Positions 18,436 to 26,669 of a stretch of 64,000 nucleotides of DNA are shown one piece after another. Source of the DNA: CPC320 sp002684375 (GTDB lineage Bacteria; Pseudomonadota; Alphaproteobacteria; Rhodobacterales; Rhodobacteraceae); the NCBI GenBank assembly GCA_965662545.1, contig CBFIHZ010000019.1:1-64000 (forward strand), in the 5' to 3' direction. Position 1 is the stretch's first letter, and each line of letters opens with the position of its first letter. The notes below the pieces were generated by a model. The model searched no databases, was not told where the DNA came from, and worked only from the letters and a program-made list of their open reading frames with translations. The translations under genes and the position numbers were made by a program.

Positions 18436-18819
18436 CTACTCCGGTGTCCATGCCTCATAATCTTTGCGATGCGCCGGAACCGCAAGACGCAGAGATCCCG
18501 TTGGCGCATAGGCCGCAGATGAACCTGTCAAATTGGCCTGATGGGGCTTTTCCCAAACCTGATGGCGCAGTGGAGCATCGCTTGGCGGGTCATTCCACGT
18601 ATGGTGCAACCATCCATGCCAATCGGGACTGATCCTGCTTGCTTCGCACTCACCGTTAAAGATCACCCAACGGCGCTTGTCATCGGCGGTATGGTAATAC
18701 ACATTTCCTTGATCGTCGCTACCAACACGCAGGCCTTTGCGCCATGTGAACAACTGGGTGCCTATCGTCTGACTGTCCCACCAGGTCACTGCCCTTAGAA
18801 GCGTTTTTAGGATACTCAT
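18436..18819 (-). CDS. NDUFA12-like accessory subunit of complex I
   Basis: This 127-residue protein belongs to the NDUFA12/B17.2 family, a supernumerary subunit of alphaproteobacterial and mitochondrial NADH:quinone oxidoreductase. Family residues include TWRKGLRVGSDDQGNVYY, RRWVIFNG, SRISPDWHGWLHH and the Trp-Glu-Lys-Pro-His motif after the Pro-rich stretch. GGAGATGCAGCG precedes the ATG. It is 12 bases upstream of mlaD, in the order usual for this class. Confidence 0.92.
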   Translation of the reverse strand: MSILKTLLRAVTWWDSQTIGTQLFTWRKGLRVGSDDQGNVYYHTADDKRRWVIFNGECEASRISPDWHGWLHHTWNDPPSDAPLRHQVWEKPHQANLTGSSAAYAPTGSLRLAVPAHRKDYEAWTPE

Positions 18820-18909
18820 CGCTGCATCTCCTTACCGTTTATGCGGCATTTATCGAACCCCAAAGGGCTGTAAAACTCTGCCTCAAAGACCGCGCAGACC
18901 ATTTAATCC

Positions 18910-20175
18910 CTAAGAGGCCGTCGCTGTTTCCTTGCTATCGTCGGCATAAATCATCAGAGGTTGCGCCTCTGACCTGACGGCGTCGTCATTGACCACCACT
19001 TCGTCAACATTATCAAGACCGGGCAGGTCAAACATCGTATCAAGCAAAATCTCTTCGAGAATAGACCGCAAGCCCCGCGCGCCGGTTTTGCGCTGAATCG
19101 CGCGTTTGGCAATCGCGCTGAGCGCCTCATCGGTAAACGACAATTTGGCGTCTTCCAACTCAAACAGCCGCTGGTATTGCTTGACCAGCGCATTTTTTGG
19201 CTCGGTCAGAATGGTGACCAACGCATCCTCATCGAGATCTTCCAACGTTGCAAGAACGGGAAGACGTCCAACAAATTCTGGGATCAGACCAAATTTCAAC
19301 AAATCTTCAGGTTCGAGCTCTTTGAAAACTTCACCGACACCGCGATCGTCATTATCACGCACATCCGCGCCAAACCCGATCGCACTGCCTTTGCCGCGGC
19401 GGGCGATGATTTTGTCCAGCCCTGCAAAAGCGCCCCCGCAGACAAATAGGATATTTGTGGTATCCACCTGCAAAAATTCTTGTTGCGGATGCTTACGCCC
19501 ACCCTGTGGCGGCACGCTCGCAACAGTCCCTTCCATCAGCTTCAACAGCGCCTGTTGAACACCTTCGCCCGAAACATCCCGGGTGATCGACGGATTCTCG
19601 GACTTGCGCGTAATTTTATCGACTTCGTCGATATACACGATCCCGCGCTGCGCCCGCTCAACGTTATATTCAGAGGCCTGCAACAGTTTGAGGATGATAT
19701 TTTCGACATCTTCGCCCACGTAACCCGCTTCAGTCAACGTCGTTGCATCGGCCATGGTAAACGGCACATCAAGGATTCTTGCCAATGTCTGCGCCAGCAG
19801 TGTTTTGCCGCACCCGGTTGGGCCGATCAACAGTATGTTTGACTTTGACAGCTCAATCTCACTGTTTTTGGCCGAGTGGTCGAGGCGCTTGTAATGGTTG
19901 TGAACCGCCACCGAAAGTACGCGTTTGGCCAGTGCCTGCCCAATCACATAATCATCAAGAACATCGCAAATTTCCCGTGGTGTGGGCACGCCTTCGGAAG
20001 ATTTCAGGCTCGATCCCTTGGTCTCTTCGCGAATGATGTCCATACACAGCTCGACACATTCATCACAAATAAACACCGTTGGACCAGCAATCAGCTTTCT
20101 CACCTCATGCTGGCTTTTGCCACAAAAACTGCAGTACAGAGTGTTTTTACTGTCGGAACCTGAGCTAGTTGCCAT
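18910..20175 (-). CDS. clpX: ATP-dependent Clp protease ATP-binding subunit ClpX
   Basis: This 421-residue AAA+ unfoldase delivers substrates to ClpP. It has the N-terminal zinc-binding domain (CSFCGKSQHEV and ICDECVELC), Walker A GPTGCGKT, Walker B VYIDEVDK, the pore GYVGEDVE loop and the sensor GLRSILEEI. Length and motifs are complete. clpP lies 112 bases upstream on the same strand, as in most proteobacteria. Confidence 0.97.
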   Translation of the reverse strand: MATSSGSDSKNTLYCSFCGKSQHEVRKLIAGPTVFICDECVELCMDIIREETKGSSLKSSEGVPTPREICDVLDDYVIGQALAKRVLSVAVHNHYKRLDHSAKNSEIELSKSNILLIGPTGCGKTLLAQTLARILDVPFTMADATTLTEAGYVGEDVENIILKLLQASEYNVERAQRGIVYIDEVDKITRKSENPSITRDVSGEGVQQALLKLMEGTVASVPPQGGRKHPQQEFLQVDTTNILFVCGGAFAGLDKIIARRGKGSAIGFGADVRDNDDRGVGEVFKELEPEDLLKFGLIPEFVGRLPVLATLEDLDEDALVTILTEPKNALVKQYQRLFELEDAKLSFTDEALSAIAKRAIQRKTGARGLRSILEEILLDTMFDLPGLDNVDEVVVNDDAVRSEAQPLMIYADDSKETATAS

Positions 20176-20287
20176 TTTTTACCTTTCGGTCCTTGAGTAT
20201 TGGAAACTGCAACTCGCACATTTCCCATCGTTAGTTTAGGACAGCCAATCTGTCACCACAACGTCAAATTTCAACAAACGCAAATGG

Positions 20288-20920
20288 TCAATCGTCTGCC
20301 TCATCCACCACGGCCCGATTGGTAACAATCTCATCAATCAAGCCCCACTTCTTCGCATCTTCGGCAGACATGAAATTATCACGCTCAAGCGCGGCCTCAA
20401 CTTTTTTCAGCGTTTGACCTGTGTGTTTGACATATACTTCGTTCAAACGTTTTTTGAGCTTCAACGTCTCTTCGGCATGGATCATGATGTCTGTCGCCTG
20501 CCCCTGATACCCGCCGGACGGCTGGTGTACCATGATGCGGCTATTGGGCAGCGAGAAGCGCATTCCCGGCTCGCCCGCTGTCAAAAGCAATGATCCCATT
20601 GAGGCCGCCTGCCCGACGACCAGCGTCGAAACTTTCGGCCGGATGTATTGCATCGTGTCATAAATAGACATGCCCGACGTCACAACGCCACCGGGACTGT
20701 TGATATACATGCTGATTTCCTTGGACGGGTTTTCCGCCTCCAGATGCAACAATTGTGCGACGATCAAAGAGGACATGCCGTCATGCACCGGCCCACTTAG
20801 AAAAATAATCCGTTCTTTGAGCAGCCTCGAAAAAATATCATAGGCCCGTTCGCCACGGCTCGTCTGTTCCACTACCATGGGAACCAGCGTGTTCATATAT
20901 ACGTCTATTGGATCATTCAT
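20288..20920 (-). CDS. clpP: ATP-dependent Clp protease proteolytic subunit ClpP
   Basis: This 210-residue serine protease forms the tetradecameric chamber of ClpXP. The active serine is in GQAASMGSLLL, the histidine in MVHQPSGGYQGQATD, and the aspartate downstream near RDNFMSAEDA. It lies just upstream of clpX. A 9-bp inverted repeat occurs about 60 bases upstream of its start. Confidence 0.97.
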   Translation of the reverse strand: MNDPIDVYMNTLVPMVVEQTSRGERAYDIFSRLLKERIIFLSGPVHDGMSSLIVAQLLHLEAENPSKEISMYINSPGGVVTSGMSIYDTMQYIRPKVSTLVVGQAASMGSLLLTAGEPGMRFSLPNSRIMVHQPSGGYQGQATDIMIHAEETLKLKKRLNEVYVKHTGQTLKKVEAALERDNFMSAEDAKKWGLIDEIVTNRAVVDEADD

Positions 20921-20980
20921 ACTCGCCTGCCTGCTGCTGCTGTCGGATTAAGACTAAGGATTTAAACTTACCAGAGTCTT

Positions 20981-21018
20981 AGTGTCGCGTCACACTCGCT
21001 GCAAGGGTCCGCGACACT
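20981..21018. repeat. 9-bp inverted repeat in the clpP/photolyase divergent region
   Basis: AGTGTCGCG (20981-20989) is repeated inverted as CGCGACACT (21010-21018) with a 20-base spacer. The centre-to-centre distance of 29 bases is close to three helical turns, so a regulator could bind both arms; it also could fold as a long-loop hairpin. No T-run follows on either strand. Confidence 0.45.
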
Positions 21019-21100
21019 TTCACCACAAAACTCTGTAATAAATATTATATCGTATTGTGCCCGCAGAGCTCTATCTCACTCTCATAACGCTGGAGCTCCG

Positions 21101-22318
21101 ATGCAAACACTTTCGAATTTTCCCGCCACACGACAAGCGGGCTTAGACTTATTGTCTAAATTTTCACCCCAAGCGGGACCTGACTACGCCCGCGGCCGTA
21201 ACTTTGATTTCGGTCCAAATCAGCCAAGATCCGTCTCGGGTCTTTCACCTTTCGTGCGGCGCAGGTTGGTAACCGAACAAGAGCTCATCACCGAGGTCCT
21301 GAAACAACATTCAGCAGATGCGGCGGAAAAATTCATCCAAGAAGTGTTTTGGCGCAGTTATTGGAAAGGTTGGCTAGAGTTGCGGCCCACCGTTTGGCAA
21401 AGCTATCAAACCGGCTTGCGCGGCGCGTGGAACGCCATACAGACCCAGGACGGATTAGAACGCAACTGGCGCACCGCCTGCATGGGAAACACTGGTATCG
21501 ACTGTTTTGATTCTTGGGCCAAAGAACTCAGCTCCACTGGTTATCTGCACAATCATGCCCGCATGTGGTTTGCCTCGATCTGGATTTTTACGCTGCGCCT
21601 GCCATGGGAACTGGGGGCAGATTTTTTTCTGCGTCACCTTCTGGATGGCGATCCGGCGTCGAACACTTTGGGCTGGCGTTGGGTCGCGGGCCTGCAGACC
21701 GTCGGCAAAACCTATCTTGCGCGTCCCGACAACATTAAAAAATACACCAATGGCAGGTTTACCCCGACGGGGCTTGCAACCAAAGCTGTCCCGCTCACAG
21801 GCCCTGAAAACCCACCCTGCGGGACGCTTGCACCCGCCAACCCAATCGATACGGCGCTTGCCACAGGGCTTTTGATCCACGATGAAGACCTTGATTTGAC
21901 GCATATAAACATCAAGCGCCTGCCGTTTCAGGCCACGGCGATCCTATCAAGCCACAGCACGATAACCCCGTTGAAGGCGGCAGACCACGTCGTGCAATTT
22001 GCTCAAGGAGCGCTGTGCGATACGTTGGGCCGCTTACCCGCAGCAAACAGCGCCCCCCATACCGTGAAAGATGTCTATGACCTTATCGCTTGGGCACAAA
22101 CGCATGGCCTAAAGCAAATCATCACGTGTTATGCACCGGTGGGACCGATAGCTGACCAGTTGACGCAGGCGCGAAAACTGCTTGCCGAACAAGGAATTTT
22201 ACTGGTCACCGTCATGGCCCCCTACGACCGGATGACCTGGCCGCATGCCACCCGTGGTTTTTTTCGGTTTAAAGATAATATCACGCATTTTATTGCGCAG
22301 ATTTCACAACGCAAATAA
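21101..22318 (+). CDS. Photolyase/cryptochrome-like FAD-binding protein with permuted domain order
   Basis: This 405-residue protein opens with a photolyase FAD-binding domain instead of the usual antenna domain. Family landmarks are LSPFVRRRLVTEQEL (about 47-61), VFWRSYWKGW, GNTGIDCFDSWAKEL, TGYLHNHARMWFASIW, LLDGDPASNTLGWRWVAG and KYTNGRF. The C-terminal half, about 240-405, looks like a degenerate Rossmann-like alpha/beta domain: DLIAWAQTHGLKQIIT, ARKLLAEQGILLVTVM and GFFRFKDNI recall the photolyase N-terminal domain. Repair activity cannot be claimed. It is divergent from clpP, 180 bases away. Confidence 0.75.
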   Translation: MQTLSNFPATRQAGLDLLSKFSPQAGPDYARGRNFDFGPNQPRSVSGLSPFVRRRLVTEQELITEVLKQHSADAAEKFIQEVFWRSYWKGWLELRPTVWQSYQTGLRGAWNAIQTQDGLERNWRTACMGNTGIDCFDSWAKELSSTGYLHNHARMWFASIWIFTLRLPWELGADFFLRHLLDGDPASNTLGWRWVAGLQTVGKTYLARPDNIKKYTNGRFTPTGLATKAVPLTGPENPPCGTLAPANPIDTALATGLLIHDEDLDLTHINIKRLPFQATAILSSHSTITPLKAADHVVQFAQGALCDTLGRLPAANSAPHTVKDVYDLIAWAQTHGLKQIITCYAPVGPIADQLTQARKLLAEQGILLVTVMAPYDRMTWPHATRGFFRFKDNITHFIAQISQRK

Positions 22319-22491
22319 ACTGGATCACAAGCGCTGCTACAGGTTAAAGACTGCTCGCTTGCATCACCCTGCCAATGCTCGTATACGAACCGTTCTTTCC
22401 GCAAACGATCAGCAACCGCGTAGTCTCTCGTGGGTAGGGCGGAAAGAGTAGCCTGCCCTATGAAATGCGCCTGAACATAACTGGAGATCAC

Positions 22492-22845
22492 ATGCCGCTA
22501 TACGAGCATGTTTTTATTTCGCGCCAAGACCTGTCCAATACGCAGGCAGAAGGCCTTATCGAGCACTTTTCGACTGTGCTGGCAGACAATGCCGGCAAGG
22601 TTGTTGAAAGCGAATATTGGGGCATCAAAACGATGGCCTATAAAATCAACAAAAATCGCAAGGGTCACTACGCCTTTCTGAAAACCGACGCGCCAAGCGA
22701 AGCGGTTCAGGAAATGGAGCGTTTGATGCGCCTGCACGACGATGTGATGCGCATTCTGACAATTAAAGTTGATGCCCACTCCGAGGGCCCTTCGGTCCAG
22801 ATGCAAAAACGTGATGACCGTGGCGACCGCCGCGAGCGCCGTTGA
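22492..22845 (+). CDS. rpsF: 30S ribosomal protein S6
   Basis: This 117-residue protein binds S18 on the small-subunit platform. The N-terminus PLYEHVFISRQDLS and the core ESEYWGIKTMAYKINKNRKGHY are typical, with a charged Asp/Arg tail. I start at the ATG at 22492, preceded by GGAGATCA, not at the codon nine residues upstream. First gene of the rpsF-rpsR-rplI operon. Confidence 0.96.
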   Translation: MPLYEHVFISRQDLSNTQAEGLIEHFSTVLADNAGKVVESEYWGIKTMAYKINKNRKGHYAFLKTDAPSEAVQEMERLMRLHDDVMRILTIKVDAHSEGPSVQMQKRDDRGDRRERR

Positions 22846-22873
22846 TACCTGCTTGATGAAAGGACGCTAAACC

Positions 22874-23101
22874 ATGGCAACCAAACCATTTTTCCGCCGC
22901 CGCAAAGTGTGCCCATTCTCAGGCGATAATGCACCTGCGATCGACTATAAAGACACACGCCTGTTGCAACGCTATATCTCAGAGCGCGGCAAAATTGTGC
23001 CATCACGGATCACCGCCGTCTCGGCGAAAAAACAGCGCGAACTGGCCCGTGCGATCAAGCGTGCGCGCTTTCTCGCCCTGTTGCCATACGCCGTGAAATA
23101 A
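22874..23101 (+). CDS. rpsR: 30S ribosomal protein S18
   Basis: This 75-residue protein pairs with S6. FFRRRKVCPFSGDNAPAIDYKD and the C-terminal IKRARFLALLPY are characteristic. GAAAGGACG precedes the ATG, and it lies between rpsF and rplI at operon spacing. Confidence 0.97.
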   Translation: MATKPFFRRRKVCPFSGDNAPAIDYKDTRLLQRYISERGKIVPSRITAVSAKKQRELARAIKRARFLALLPYAVK

Positions 23102-23111
23102 GGAGGCAGAC

Positions 23112-23744
23112 ATGCAAGTTATTCTTCTTGAACGGGTCGCTAAACTGGGTCAGATGGGCGATGTCGTCGATGTTAAACCCGGCTATGCGCGCAACTATCT
23201 TTTGCTGCAAGGCAAAGCTCTGACCGCATCACAAGCAAACATCGCGGCCTTCGAAGGGCAAAAAGCCCAGCTTGAAGCGCACAACTTGGAAACCAAAACC
23301 GAAGCTGAAGCTATGGGTGACAAGTTGAACGGCCAACAGTTCATCGTGATTCGCCAAGCCTCGGATGCAGGGTCGCTTTACGGGTCAGTCACCACACGCG
23401 ATGCCGCCGAAGCCGCCACCGCAGACGGGTTTTCAGTCGATCGCAAACAGGTGTATTTGATCAAACCAATCAAAGAACTCGGCGTGCATGAAGTGCGTGT
23501 CGTGCTGCACCCAGAGGTCGAGGCCATCATCAGTGTGAACGTTGCGCGTTCGGTTGAAGAAGCCGAATTACAAGCCTCAGGCAAGTCTATCCAAGAACTG
23601 GCCGCGGAAGAAGAAGCCGCCGCAGAGTTTGAAATCTCTGAGCTGTTTGACGATATCGGCGCCGCAGCATCGGAAGACATTGATGATGCGCCAGCACCTG
23701 CTGCCGCTGATGATGAGAACAAAGAAGACAAAGACGACGCCTAA
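23112..23744 (+). CDS. rplI: 50S ribosomal protein L9 with acidic C-terminal extension
   Basis: This 210-residue L9 has the classic N-terminal domain (VILLERVAKLGQMGDVVDVKPGYARNYL), a long connecting helix and the C-terminal domain ending near residue 150. About 50 extra residues of Ala/Asp/Glu-rich sequence follow, common in Rhodobacteraceae and absent from the 149-residue E. coli protein. AAGGAGG precedes the start, and an intrinsic terminator follows about 30 bases after the stop. Confidence 0.97.
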   Translation: MQVILLERVAKLGQMGDVVDVKPGYARNYLLLQGKALTASQANIAAFEGQKAQLEAHNLETKTEAEAMGDKLNGQQFIVIRQASDAGSLYGSVTTRDAAEAATADGFSVDRKQVYLIKPIKELGVHEVRVVLHPEVEAIISVNVARSVEEAELQASGKSIQELAAEEEAAAEFEISELFDDIGAAASEDIDDAPAPAAADDENKEDKDDA

Positions 23745-23775
23745 ATCAGGGTTACGTCCGCCCTTTAAAGTCAAG

Positions 23776-23810
23776 ACCGCGTGCAGCGTTCACCTGCGCG
23801 CGGTTTTTTT
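23776..23810 (+). terminator. Rho-independent terminator of the rpsF-rpsR-rplI operon
   Basis: The arms ACCGCGTGCAG and CTGCGCGCGGT form an 11-bp stem with one G-T pair and a loop of about seven bases. A run of seven Ts follows directly. It lies 32 bases after the rplI stop. Confidence 0.88.
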
Positions 23811-23905
23811 GTGTCCGCAGTTCATAAGTTTCTTGTAATAAACCCAGCAATATGTAACCTTGAGGTTACATATTGTAAGATTTGTTTATTTTAGGAGTTT
23901 CAAAC

Positions 23906-24316
23906 ATGCTTTCATCGGAAAAAATAGCGCGCCTTCGAAGTTTTTCGTTTGGCGCCACCGGCTTAATCTGTATGCTTTACGCCCTGCTAGTTGTTTTCAC
24001 CGGGCAGCCAGATCCCATGCCTTGGTGGCTTCCAGGTTCCGTCGGTTTGCTGAGTGCCGTTCTTATTTTCGGCAAATTTCACCGCGCGGACCCAGTCTCG
24101 GTACAGCAGGCCACAGACGAACTGTTCAAACGCAACGCTGCGATAGCCCATCGGTTTGGGTTTTGGAGTGCCCTGCTGCTCTATCCGTTTTTCGGTTTTT
24201 TAATTGCCACCGGTGTGATCTCTCTCACCTTGGCCTTCCCGATCATGGGCACTTTAACCGCAGCGGCCTATTTGCTGTCATTCGCGATCTTGAGCGAGTG
24301 GCCCAGTGCCGGGTGA
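23906..24316 (+). CDS. Small integral membrane protein paired with an XRE regulator
   Basis: This 136-residue protein has about four hydrophobic segments (roughly 20-38, 45-62, 90-110 and 112-130) and a charged N-terminus. I do not recognise a named family. TAGGAG sits eight bases before the ATG at 23906. Its stop overlaps the GTG start of the downstream XRE-type regulator, a pairing of membrane protein and small HTH protein seen widely in bacteria, often of unknown signal. Confidence 0.72.
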   Translation: MLSSEKIARLRSFSFGATGLICMLYALLVVFTGQPDPMPWWLPGSVGLLSAVLIFGKFHRADPVSVQQATDELFKRNAAIAHRFGFWSALLLYPFFGFLIATGVISLTLAFPIMGTLTAAAYLLSFAILSEWPSAG

Positions 24317-24512
24317 GTTACAAAACAATTTGAAAAAATATCGCACTGCGGCTGATTTAACCCAAGCCGCACTGGCAGATCAGGTCCGCGTATCGCGCAA
24401 AACCATAAATACCATCGAGAACGGTGTGTTTGTCCCCTCAACCGTTTTGGCGCTTAGGCTGGCGCAACACCTAAAGGTGTCAGTGCATGACTTGTTCGAG
24501 CTGAGACTTTAA
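24306..24512 (+). CDS. XRE-family helix-turn-helix regulator
   Basis: This 68-residue protein is almost only an HTH domain: LKKYRTAADLTQAALADQV, then VSRKTINTIENG as the recognition helix region, and a C-terminal helix LRLAQHLKVSVHDLFEL. Such short proteins (YozG/YvaO-like) are DNA-binding repressors. The GTG start overlaps the end of the membrane protein gene by 11 bases, implying coupled translation and probably a shared function. Confidence 0.83.
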   Translation: MPGELQNNLKKYRTAADLTQAALADQVRVSRKTINTIENGVFVPSTVLALRLAQHLKVSVHDLFELRL

Positions 24513-24577
24513 ATCTATGCAGCCTGAATCAGCCAAACAATGAAGTTGCGGCTCCCAAGGTTCCTGCGGGCCTTGGG

Positions 24578-25975
24578 TCACACCAACGAAGGCAACCAAA
24601 GTACGATCTGCGGAAATGTCACAAGCAGTGCAATTGTCACGGCATCCGCTATGAAAAATGGCATCACACCTTTGAACACATCCTGAACACTGAGATCATC
24701 TCGTACGCCGGCAACCACAAAGCAATTCAACCCGATAGGCGGCGTAATAAGACAGAATTCGGCCATTTTCACCACCAAAATGCCAAACCAAATCGCGCAC
24801 ATCGTGCCGGACATACCAAAGGCACTGTCTGCTGCAGAGACAAATTCGCCGCCGTTTAATGCCATAACAGCCGGATACACCACCGGCAGCGTCAACAGCA
24901 GCATGCCAATCGCATCCATAAACATGCCCAGCACAGCATAGCCCAACAGAATACAAATCAGTATTAACATCGGCGACATTTCAAGCCCAGTTATCCAATC
25001 AGAAAACGCATCTGGCAATTTGGCAAATCCCAAGAAACGCACATAAATCAGAACACCCCAGATGATGGTAAAGATCATCACAGTCAATTTTGCGGTTTCC
25101 AGCAACGCCTCTTTCATTTGTTTCCAACGCATACCGCGATAGAGCGCCATCACAAAAATGATAAAGGCCCCGATCGCCCCACCTTCGGTGGGCGTGCCCC
25201 AAGCATCGCCAAACGGATTATAGACAAAGAAAATAATGATCACCACGACCGCCACAATTGGCAGAGCCGGCGGCAGGCTTTCAAAGCGCTGTTTCCAGGT
25301 AAACCCAGACACCGGCGGACCAACAGTTTTAAACGTAACAGCAATACCAATGATCAAACCGGCATAGACAACCGCCGAAAACGCTCCGGGAATAAAACCC
25401 GCCAACAGCAGTTTGCCCACATCCTGCTCGACGATGATCGCATAGATCACCAAAATAGCCGAAGGCGGGATCAATGAGGCCAACGTGCCTCCGGCCGCCA
25501 CAACACCGGCTGCGAATTGCTTGTTATAGCCAATTTTCAGCATCTCGGGGATAGCAATACGCGCAAACACCGCCGCGGTGGCCACCGACGCCCCTGATAC
25601 CGCCGCGAAGCCAGCTGTTGCAAACACGGTCGAGACGGCCAACCCGCCCGGCACCCAAGCGATCCAGCGCTTGGCAGCTTCGAATAATGCAATGGTCAGT
25701 CTAGCGTAATAGGCCAGATAGCCGATTAAAATAAACACAGGGATCAAGCTTAGCACTTGTGCACTGACTTTTGAATGTGGGGTCAAACCGGCCACTTTCA
25801 CACTGATTTGAAACGCTTTCCAAAACTTTTCCGGCGCATAGTCAAACCCGTTCCAGCGCAGCCATACAAGACCGACAAACCCGGCCATACCAGCGGCAAA
25901 CGCCACCCGCATCCCCAGCACGACCATGACCAGCATGCCACCGCTGACCCATAAGCCGATTGAAATACTGTCCAT
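24578..25975 (-). CDS. dctM: TRAP transporter large permease DctM
   Basis: This 465-residue protein is the 12-helix transport subunit of a tripartite ATP-independent periplasmic transporter, moving an organic acid with Na+. Characteristic are GFAAVSGASVATAAVFARIAIPEM and GTLASLIPPSAILVIYAI in the first half and the repeat-related PIGLNCFVVAGV near the end. Its ATG shares a base with the dctQ stop (TAATG), so the two are translated together. Confidence 0.94.
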   Translation of the reverse strand: MDSISIGLWVSGGMLVMVVLGMRVAFAAGMAGFVGLVWLRWNGFDYAPEKFWKAFQISVKVAGLTPHSKVSAQVLSLIPVFILIGYLAYYARLTIALFEAAKRWIAWVPGGLAVSTVFATAGFAAVSGASVATAAVFARIAIPEMLKIGYNKQFAAGVVAAGGTLASLIPPSAILVIYAIIVEQDVGKLLLAGFIPGAFSAVVYAGLIIGIAVTFKTVGPPVSGFTWKQRFESLPPALPIVAVVVIIIFFVYNPFGDAWGTPTEGGAIGAFIIFVMALYRGMRWKQMKEALLETAKLTVMIFTIIWGVLIYVRFLGFAKLPDAFSDWITGLEMSPMLILICILLGYAVLGMFMDAIGMLLLTLPVVYPAVMALNGGEFVSAADSAFGMSGTMCAIWFGILVVKMAEFCLITPPIGLNCFVVAGVRDDLSVQDVFKGVMPFFIADAVTIALLVTFPQIVLWLPSLV

Positions 25976-26604
25976 TAGTCGGACCCTTCCAGCACACGCG
26001 CTTCATGCGCGGCCTGTTCTGCCACGCTGAGCGTCAGCGGCACGGCCACCGGGTTCTCCAATCCCAAGACAAGCGCCCGTCCGTAACCCGCGGCTTGCAA
26101 CATAAGCCGCAAAGCCAACACGCCAAACGCCACCGGCACTACCAGTTTGGACGGCCAGATGGGCAAGCTGATATCAACCGAACTATCGCGACTGCACAGG
26201 GGGCGCGCACAATCGAACGAACGGTCAAAGTGTTCCCATGCGCCCCAAGTCAACGCAAGGATCAGCGCGAGAATCATCAAAACTGAAACCAGCTCGAACA
26301 ACCAAAGAATCCGTCCCCTCAAAGCTGAGACAAGCATGTCCATGCGAATATGCGTGCCGTCGCGTTGAACATATGACACCCCCATAATGGCAATAACCGG
26401 CATCGCCGCTTCGATATAGTCGACATATCCCGCCAATGGGGACGCAAAAAACTTACGTCCCGTGACCGAATAAACGGCCAAAAACATCAATGAAAAAATC
26501 GCGATGCCGCTGATCAAAGCGCAAACCCGCTCGATCGGCAACAAAGCCCGGTCCAATCTGCTGAGCAGACTTGAATCCTCCAAAACCGCAGCTGATCCTG
26601 CCAT
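25975..26604 (-). CDS. dctQ: TRAP transporter small permease DctQ
   Basis: This 209-residue protein has four transmembrane segments, with SLMFLAVYSVTGRKFFASPLAGY and YVQRDGTHIRMDML typical of the DctQ subunit that stabilises DctM. Between the last two helices is an unusually long loop of about 30 residues with two cysteines. It lies between dctP, from which it is separated by a hairpin, and dctM, which it overlaps by one base. Confidence 0.92.
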   Translation of the reverse strand: MAGSAAVLEDSSLLSRLDRALLPIERVCALISGIAIFSLMFLAVYSVTGRKFFASPLAGYVDYIEAAMPVIAIMGVSYVQRDGTHIRMDMLVSALRGRILWLFELVSVLMILALILALTWGAWEHFDRSFDCARPLCSRDSSVDISLPIWPSKLVVPVAFGVLALRLMLQAAGYGRALVLGLENPVAVPLTLSVAEQAAHEARVLEGSD

Positions 26605-26635
26605 CGCCCGCCCTCTTCGGTCTTGTAAGAAAATG

Positions 26636-26664
26636 AAGAGCCGTCCCGGTGTGGGACGGCTCTT
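26636..26664. terminator. Strong hairpin between dctP and dctQM, probable attenuator
   Basis: A perfect 12-bp stem (26636-26647 with 26653-26664) closes a five-base loop, directly after the dctP stop and before the dctQ start. A weak T-rich stretch follows on the operon strand. This layout is known from other transporter operons, where a hairpin after the binding-protein gene stabilises its mRNA and lowers readthrough, giving more binding protein than permease. Confidence 0.7.
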
Positions 26665-26669
26665 ATTTC

